From positions 1,860,001 through 1,924,000 of the forward strand of contig NZ_CP034464.1 in assembly GCF_003955735.1 (NCBI RefSeq): a DNA stretch of 64,000 nucleotides. Direction: 5' to 3'. The position numbers were made by a program, and so were the translations under genes. The notes below the pieces were generated by a model. That model saw only the letters and a list, made by a program, of their open reading frames with translations, searched no databases and was not told where the DNA came from. Shown here piece after piece: positions 59,158 through 64,000 of this stretch (its first letter is position 1; the number at the start of each line of letters is the position of its first letter). This DNA comes from Undibacterium parvum (GTDB lineage: Bacteria > Pseudomonadota > Gammaproteobacteria > Burkholderiales > Burkholderiaceae_D).

Positions 59158-62100
59158 ATGCGCACGCCCGAGACAAAGTCGCGAATACTGGTCGTCGAAG
59201 ACGATGAATTGGTCGCGCTTTACATACAGCTCAAACTCGAACTGTTAGGCTACCAATGTGTAGGCCATAGCGTTCGAGGCGACAGCGCCATCACTCTGGC
59301 AGCGCAATTGCGCCCCGATCTGGTGCTGATGGATATACAGTTGGCGGGCAATATGGATGGCATACAAGCGGCCGAGGCGATTTACCGCCAGTTCGCCATC
59401 CCAGTGATATTTCTGACCGCCAGTGCCAACAATGAAACCCTAGAGCGCGCCCTGCAAGTCGAGGCCTTCGGCTACATCATTAAACCTTTTTCGGATCAAG
59501 AATTACGCGCCGCTTTGGAAATGGCGCTTTACAAGCATAGGGCGGAAGCCAGATTGCAGGCGAGTGAATTGCGCTTCCGAACTATTTTTGATGCGGAACC
59601 AGAATGCGTCAAGGTTGTCGATGCCGAAGGCAACATACTCGAAATGAATGCCGCTGGCCTGGCCATGCTGGAGGCTGCCTCACTGGCCGAAGTGCAAGGG
59701 CATAGCGTGATAGGCTTTATTTTGCCCGAATATCGCGCCGCCTTTAGCGCCTTGCATCAAAGCGTGATGCAAGGCAATCGCGAGACCTTGCAATTTGAGG
59801 TGTGCGGACTACATGGCACCCAGCGCTGGCTAGAGACGCATGCAGTTCCCCTGAAGAATGCCGATGGCTTGGTTACCATGCAGCTAGGCGTGACTCGTGA
59901 CATTAGTGCGCAAAAAATCAGTGATACTGCCTTGCGTGAGAGCGAACTACGTTATCGCAATATGATTGAATGGTCACCCGACGCCATCGCCGTGCATAGA
60001 AAAGGCATCGTGCTGTACGTCAACCCTGCCGCACTTCAGCTGTATGGGGCACAATCGGCACAAGAGCTGGTAGGGAAAAGCGTGCTGAGCCGCGTACATC
60101 CTGACTACCATGGCATGGTAGGGGCGCGCGCTAGCAATGTCTCAGGCAGCACGCCGTTTACGCCTCTGGCCGAATTAAGACATCTGAAACTAGACGGCAC
60201 GGTAATCGATGTAGAGGTACAGGGCACGCAGATCATTTTTGATGGTCTAGAGGCCACCCATGTGGTGGTACGCAATATCACCGAGCGTAAACAAATCAGC
60301 GCAGCCTTGCGCCAAAAAGATCTGGATTTAAGTGAAGCAGAATTTGTTTCGCACGTGGGGCACTGGTCCTGGGATTTACTCAGCAATCAAGTGCACTTAT
60401 CGGACGAGATGGCGCGCATTTGGCAATGTCCGATGCATGTCGAAAGTAAAGACCTGATAAAAATGATAGGCCTAAGAGTGCATCCGGATGACTTAGAAAG
60501 CGTGATCAGAACTACCCGCACCGACTTCATGGTGTCTAGCTTAGTGCCTTTCGAATACAGGATCGTTTTACCCGATGGTGAGTTGAGAAATATCTGGGCC
60601 ATGCCCGGCAAAACCAGCAGAAATAGCGACGGAAAAATTACCAAAGTCACAGGAATTATTCAAGATATTACCGAGCGCAAGCAAACCGAGGCGGCCTTAC
60701 GTGAAAGCGAGAGCCGTTACCGCGCCATGGTCGAATGGATGCCAGAATCTATACGCGTACATCGTAACGGAAAACTACTGTATGCCAACCCCGCCGCACT
60801 GGAAATGTTCGGGGCCAAATCGCCTCAGGAGTTGATAGGCAGACCTATACTCGATCTGGTACATCCCGATTATCACGAGATCGTACAAAAACGTGTCGAT
60901 GCGGTCGCCGCCCATGGCGGTAACGTTCCCATGATGGAACTCCAATATCAAAAATTAGACGGTACCGTGATCGACGTCGAAGCCCAAGGCACCTATATTA
61001 TTTTTGATGGTGAACCAGCAATGGTCTCGATCGCACATGACATCACCGAAAGAAAACTAGCCGAGTTGGCATTACGCGAACGCGAAGCACAGCTAGAGCA
61101 AACCTTTGGCGCTTCACCAATAGGCATGGCACTCGTCGCCCTGGATGGGCATTTTCTCAAAGTCAACCGCGCTTTAAGGCAGATGTTGGGCTGGAGCGAA
61201 GCTACCCCTATCCCGCTCAATTTCGAAGAAATTACCCACCCCGATGACCTCGCACCTCGCCGTCAGCTCATACAAGAAATGCTGGAGGGGCAGCGCGAGA
61301 CCTACCAGATGGAAAAACGCTATAGGCACCAGCAAGGTTATGAGGTGCAGGTACAGTTGAATGTCTCTTTGGTCAGAGATATAGATGGCAAGCCTTTGCA
61401 CTTTGTCTCCCAGGTACAAGACATCACCGAGCGCAAGGCCGCCGAACGCCAGTTAAACAAACTCTCGCTAGCGGTCGAACAAAGCCCTGAAAGCATCATT
61501 ATTTCTGATGTAAATGGGATTATCGAGTATGTCAACGAGGCTTTCGTACAAACCACCGGTTACACCCGCGCAGAGATTTTCGGACAACATCCGCGCATAC
61601 TGGTGTCTGAGAAAACCCCGCCTGAGCGCTTGATCGCCATGGCAGAGGCGATCCGCTCTGGCAACACCTGGAAAGGTGAACTCTATAATGCCAATAAAGA
61701 TGGCAGTGACCTCATCGTGTATGCCATCGTCACTCCTTTGCGCCAACCAGATGGCCGCATTACCCATTATGTGTCGGTGCAAGAAGATATCACCATCAAG
61801 AAACAATTAGGCGAAGAACTTGACCAACATAGACATCATTTAGAAGACTTGGTGGTAAGTCGCACAGTGGAATTGGTCTCAGCACAGCAACAGGCAGAGG
61901 CTGCCAATCAGGCAAAAAGCAATTTTATTGCGAATATGAGTCATGAAATACGTACCCCTATGAACGGGGTATTAGGCATGACCTATCTGGCTTTGGCCGC
62001 GACCCAAGACCCGAAACAGCGTGACTACCTGCAAAAAATCCATTTATCTGGGCAACATTTACTCCACATCGTCGATGACATTTTAGATTTTTCAAAAATT

Positions 62101-64000
62101 GAAGCCGGAAAAATGAGCTTGGAAGCAGTCGATTTTTCACTTCCGCAGCTGCTTAATAATATCGTCAACATGATGGGAAGCAAAATTGCCGCACGCAATT
62201 TGACACTACACGTTGATATTGACACGCAGATCGCAAACGAAATGCGCGGTGATCCGCATCGCTTAAGTCAGATCCTGATTAACTACACCAACAATGCGAT
62301 CAAATTCACCGAGCGCGGTGAAATTAATATCTTCGTACGCAAACTCAATACCACCCCGAATGGCTGGATGCTGAGATTTGAAGTCGAAGATACCGGCATA
62401 GGCATGAGCAAGGAGCAACAAGAAGCCTTGTTCAAATCTTTCCAGCAAGCAGATAGCTCCACCACCAGAAAATATGGCGGCACCGGACTAGGACTGGCCA
62501 TCAGCAAACAATTAACCACTATGATGGGCGGCGAAGTCGGTGTCATCAGTGTGCTGGGGCAAGGCAGTACCTTTTGGTTCACTGCACACCTAGAACAAGC
62601 CAGCGGGGTGTTGTCGCAAGCTCCTGACATTTTGGATGCGCAAACATCTAGCAGCCGTTTGCAACATTTGGCAGCAACACGTGGAGGAGTAAGGATACTG
62701 GTGGTAGAAGATAATCAATTCAATCAACAAATTGCCAGCGAACTGCTGGAAGCAGTGCACTTTACTGTGCTACTGGCAGAAAATGGCCAGCAAGCCATCG
62801 ACCTGTTAAAGCACGAAAAAGTCGATTGCATTTTGATGGATATACAGATGCCGGTGATGGGAGGCTTGGAGGCCAGCCGCCTGCTGCGCAAGATGCCTGG
62901 TTTAGCCGACTTGCCTATCATCGCCATCACCGCCAATGCGATGCACGAGGACCGCTTGCATTGCCTGGCGGCCGGCATGAACGATTTCATCTCTAAGCCA
63001 TTTGCCCCAGAATTATTTTATAACACCCTAACACGCTGGCTTTCAGCCGATGTCAGCCCTGGTTTAATACCATTCATGGAGGCAGTGCCAGAAATACATG
63101 CGGAAGCTTCCTTGCATGAAGTCACCTACATAGATTTCGCAGTGCTCGCTAAATTATTTAATAACGCGCCTGAAAAAGTCACCAAATTTGCCAAAAAATT
63201 TATCGAATCAGCACAAAAAGGAATGCAGGAATTCGATGATGCCTGCACTAAAAATGATCTCAATGAGCTATGCGCATTGGGCCATAAATTAAAGTCTAGC
63301 GCCCGTACGGTTGGGGCAAATCATTTTGCTGACCTATGCGAGCAACTCGAGCATTTAAAAGGAACTGAAAATTTATCGCAAGCCACGCTGATCGTTAAGG
63401 AACTTCATCCATTGCTAGAAAAAATTACGCAACGCGTGGAGGAATATCTGGCACCGAATACTATAAGCACATCACCGGACACGCTAAAATCAGAAGCCTT
63501 AAAGGAGCATACGCCAACCGTGGCGCTACATCCACATCTGCAACACCTGCAACATCTACATGTCATGATACTAGAAGACGACGCGCTGCAGATGGAGGCC
63601 TCCAGCGCATTATTACGTAGCTTGGGGGTGACGCGGATTGCCAGTTGTGTGGATGGCTACCAAGCCTTAGCCTTAGCGCGCACTTATAATCCCGATCTAC
63701 TCATGTGCGATCTGAACATGCCGGGCATGGACGGTATTTCCTTCTTGCGCCAAGTCGCGGAGCAGGGTTTTTCTGGTGCGGTGATACTCTTGAGTGGGGT
63801 CGATCGCAGTGTCATGAAGGCCGCTGAAAATTTGGCCAAAGCCCATGGTCTGCACTTGCTTGCTGCGATCACTAAACCTCTACAAAAAGAGGCTTTGCTT
63901 TCAGCATTAACGCGCCAACATTCATCTAAACCGAATTTTCAACCACAACAAAAACTCACAGCGTTGTCGGTGTCCGAGCTTCGTCTAGGCTTGGAAGAGG
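59158..64000 (+). CDS. Large hybrid sensor histidine kinase with three receiver domains (cut by window edge)
   Basis: The reading frame is open to the window end (over 1,600 codons), ATG at 59158 with GGAGGG upstream. Domains in order: receiver 1 (phosphoacceptor Asp59), six PAS repeats (about residues 140-885), HisKA with the phospho-His at 929 in NMSHEIRTPMNGVLGM, HATPase (to about 1145; GLGLAISKQL), receiver 2 (Asp1228), an Hpt domain with His1376 in GHKLKSSARTVGA, and receiver 3 (Asp1518). The last residues, LTALSVSELRLGLEE, read like the start of an EAL phosphodiesterase domain, which would continue beyond the window (inference). So a full internal phosphorelay is present, and the output may be cyclic-di-GMP breakdown. 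It is cotranscribed with the MCP-like gene. Confidence 0.93.
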   Translation, partial: MRTPETKSRILVVEDDELVALYIQLKLELLGYQCVGHSVRGDSAITLAAQLRPDLVLMDIQLAGNMDGIQAAEAIYRQFAIPVIFLTASANNETLERALQVEAFGYIIKPFSDQELRAALEMALYKHRAEARLQASELRFRTIFDAEPECVKVVDAEGNILEMNAAGLAMLEAASLAEVQGHSVIGFILPEYRAAFSALHQSVMQGNRETLQFEVCGLHGTQRWLETHAVPLKNADGLVTMQLGVTRDISAQKISDTALRESELRYRNMIEWSPDAIAVHRKGIVLYVNPAALQLYGAQSAQELVGKSVLSRVHPDYHGMVGARASNVSGSTPFTPLAELRHLKLDGTVIDVEVQGTQIIFDGLEATHVVVRNITERKQISAALRQKDLDLSEAEFVSHVGHWSWDLLSNQVHLSDEMARIWQCPMHVESKDLIKMIGLRVHPDDLESVIRTTRTDFMVSSLVPFEYRIVLPDGELRNIWAMPGKTSRNSDGKITKVTGIIQDITERKQTEAALRESESRYRAMVEWMPESIRVHRNGKLLYANPAALEMFGAKSPQELIGRPILDLVHPDYHEIVQKRVDAVAAHGGNVPMMELQYQKLDGTVIDVEAQGTYIIFDGEPAMVSIAHDITERKLAELALREREAQLEQTFGASPIGMALVALDGHFLKVNRALRQMLGWSEATPIPLNFEEITHPDDLAPRRQLIQEMLEGQRETYQMEKRYRHQQGYEVQVQLNVSLVRDIDGKPLHFVSQVQDITERKAAERQLNKLSLAVEQSPESIIISDVNGIIEYVNEAFVQTTGYTRAEIFGQHPRILVSEKTPPERLIAMAEAIRSGNTWKGELYNANKDGSDLIVYAIVTPLRQPDGRITHYVSVQEDITIKKQLGEELDQHRHHLEDLVVSRTVELVSAQQQAEAANQAKSNFIANMSHEIRTPMNGVLGMTYLALAATQDPKQRDYLQKIHLSGQHLLHIVDDILDFSKIEAGKMSLEAVDFSLPQLLNNIVNMMGSKIAARNLTLHVDIDTQIANEMRGDPHRLSQILINYTNNAIKFTERGEINIFVRKLNTTPNGWMLRFEVEDTGIGMSKEQQEALFKSFQQADSSTTRKYGGTGLGLAISKQLTTMMGGEVGVISVLGQGSTFWFTAHLEQASGVLSQAPDILDAQTSSSRLQHLAATRGGVRILVVEDNQFNQQIASELLEAVHFTVLLAENGQQAIDLLKHEKVDCILMDIQMPVMGGLEASRLLRKMPGLADLPIIAITANAMHEDRLHCLAAGMNDFISKPFAPELFYNTLTRWLSADVSPGLIPFMEAVPEIHAEASLHEVTYIDFAVLAKLFNNAPEKVTKFAKKFIESAQKGMQEFDDACTKNDLNELCALGHKLKSSARTVGANHFADLCEQLEHLKGTENLSQATLIVKELHPLLEKITQRVEEYLAPNTISTSPDTLKSEALKEHTPTVALHPHLQHLQHLHVMILEDDALQMEASSALLRSLGVTRIASCVDGYQALALARTYNPDLLMCDLNMPGMDGISFLRQVAEQGFSGAVILLSGVDRSVMKAAENLAKAHGLHLLAAITKPLQKEALLSALTRQHSSKPNFQPQQKLTALSVSELRLGLEE

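Overview
The window looks like a chromosomal segment of a betaproteobacterium in the order Burkholderiales, most like the Oxalobacteraceae (Undibacterium/Herbaspirillum type). This is inferred from gene content (AlkB-rubredoxin with an AraC regulator, an hmgA-fahA pair with a LysR regulator, a liu leucine-degradation cluster with a MerR regulator, aceK, darcynin, DUF2269/DoxX-like proteins), from moderate GC, and from family-level similarity judged by eye. No database search was run. There is no prophage, insertion sequence, CRISPR array, rRNA or tRNA that I can recognise. It reads as ordinary core and lifestyle chromosome, but with an unusual load of short dispersed intergenic repeats.

Layout. 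1-7.3 kb: the 5' end of a DctA-like dicarboxylate symporter, a MocR regulator, small membrane proteins, then a periplasmic solute-binding protein followed by a GGDEF-EAL sensor. 7.6-12.5 kb: alkane hydroxylation (alkB and an overlapping rubredoxin gene, divergent AraC regulator) and a saccharopine-dehydrogenase-like/DUF2269/DoxX-like operon. 12.7-17.6 kb: homogentisate degradation (hmgA-fahA, divergent LysR) and an FMN-dependent hydroxyacid dehydrogenase. 17.7-21.4 kb: heat-shock gene ibpA facing thymidine kinase tdk across a shared control region, then two paralogous Ala-rich exported proteins flanking a DUF2807 protein. 21.4-28 kb: two drug/metabolite or signalling modules (EamA, isochorismatase/GlxA regulator, ferredoxin-darcynin/TetR) and an M48 protease. 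28-34 kb: a large lipoprotein metalloprotease, a 2-hydroxyacid dehydrogenase behind a structured leader with a 22-codon upstream ORF, a Sel1-repeat protein and an unknown protein.

34-56 kb is a long, almost wholly minus-strand catabolic block: the liu pathway for leucine/isovalerate (isovaleryl-CoA dehydrogenase, both methylcrotonyl-CoA carboxylase subunits, methylglutaconyl-CoA hydratase, HMG-CoA lyase, thiolase), a MerR regulator with two matching palindromic operators, aceK, and a complete bioA-bioF-bioD-bioB operon sitting between the two carboxylase subunit genes. The biotin operon probably supplies the cofactor for the biotin-dependent carboxylase. 56-64 kb: an EamA transporter, an unknown exported protein, and a two-gene signalling unit of a methyl-accepting protein and a very large hybrid histidine kinase cut by the window edge.

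The most interesting non-coding signals are: a ROSE-type RNA thermometer candidate and back-to-back sigma-32-like promoters at ibpA/tdk; a 5' hairpin with compensatory base changes shared by the two Ala-rich genes; the leader and upstream ORF of the 2-hydroxyacid dehydrogenase; and three families of dispersed repeats (106 bp, 122 bp and a GC-rich REP-like palindrome).
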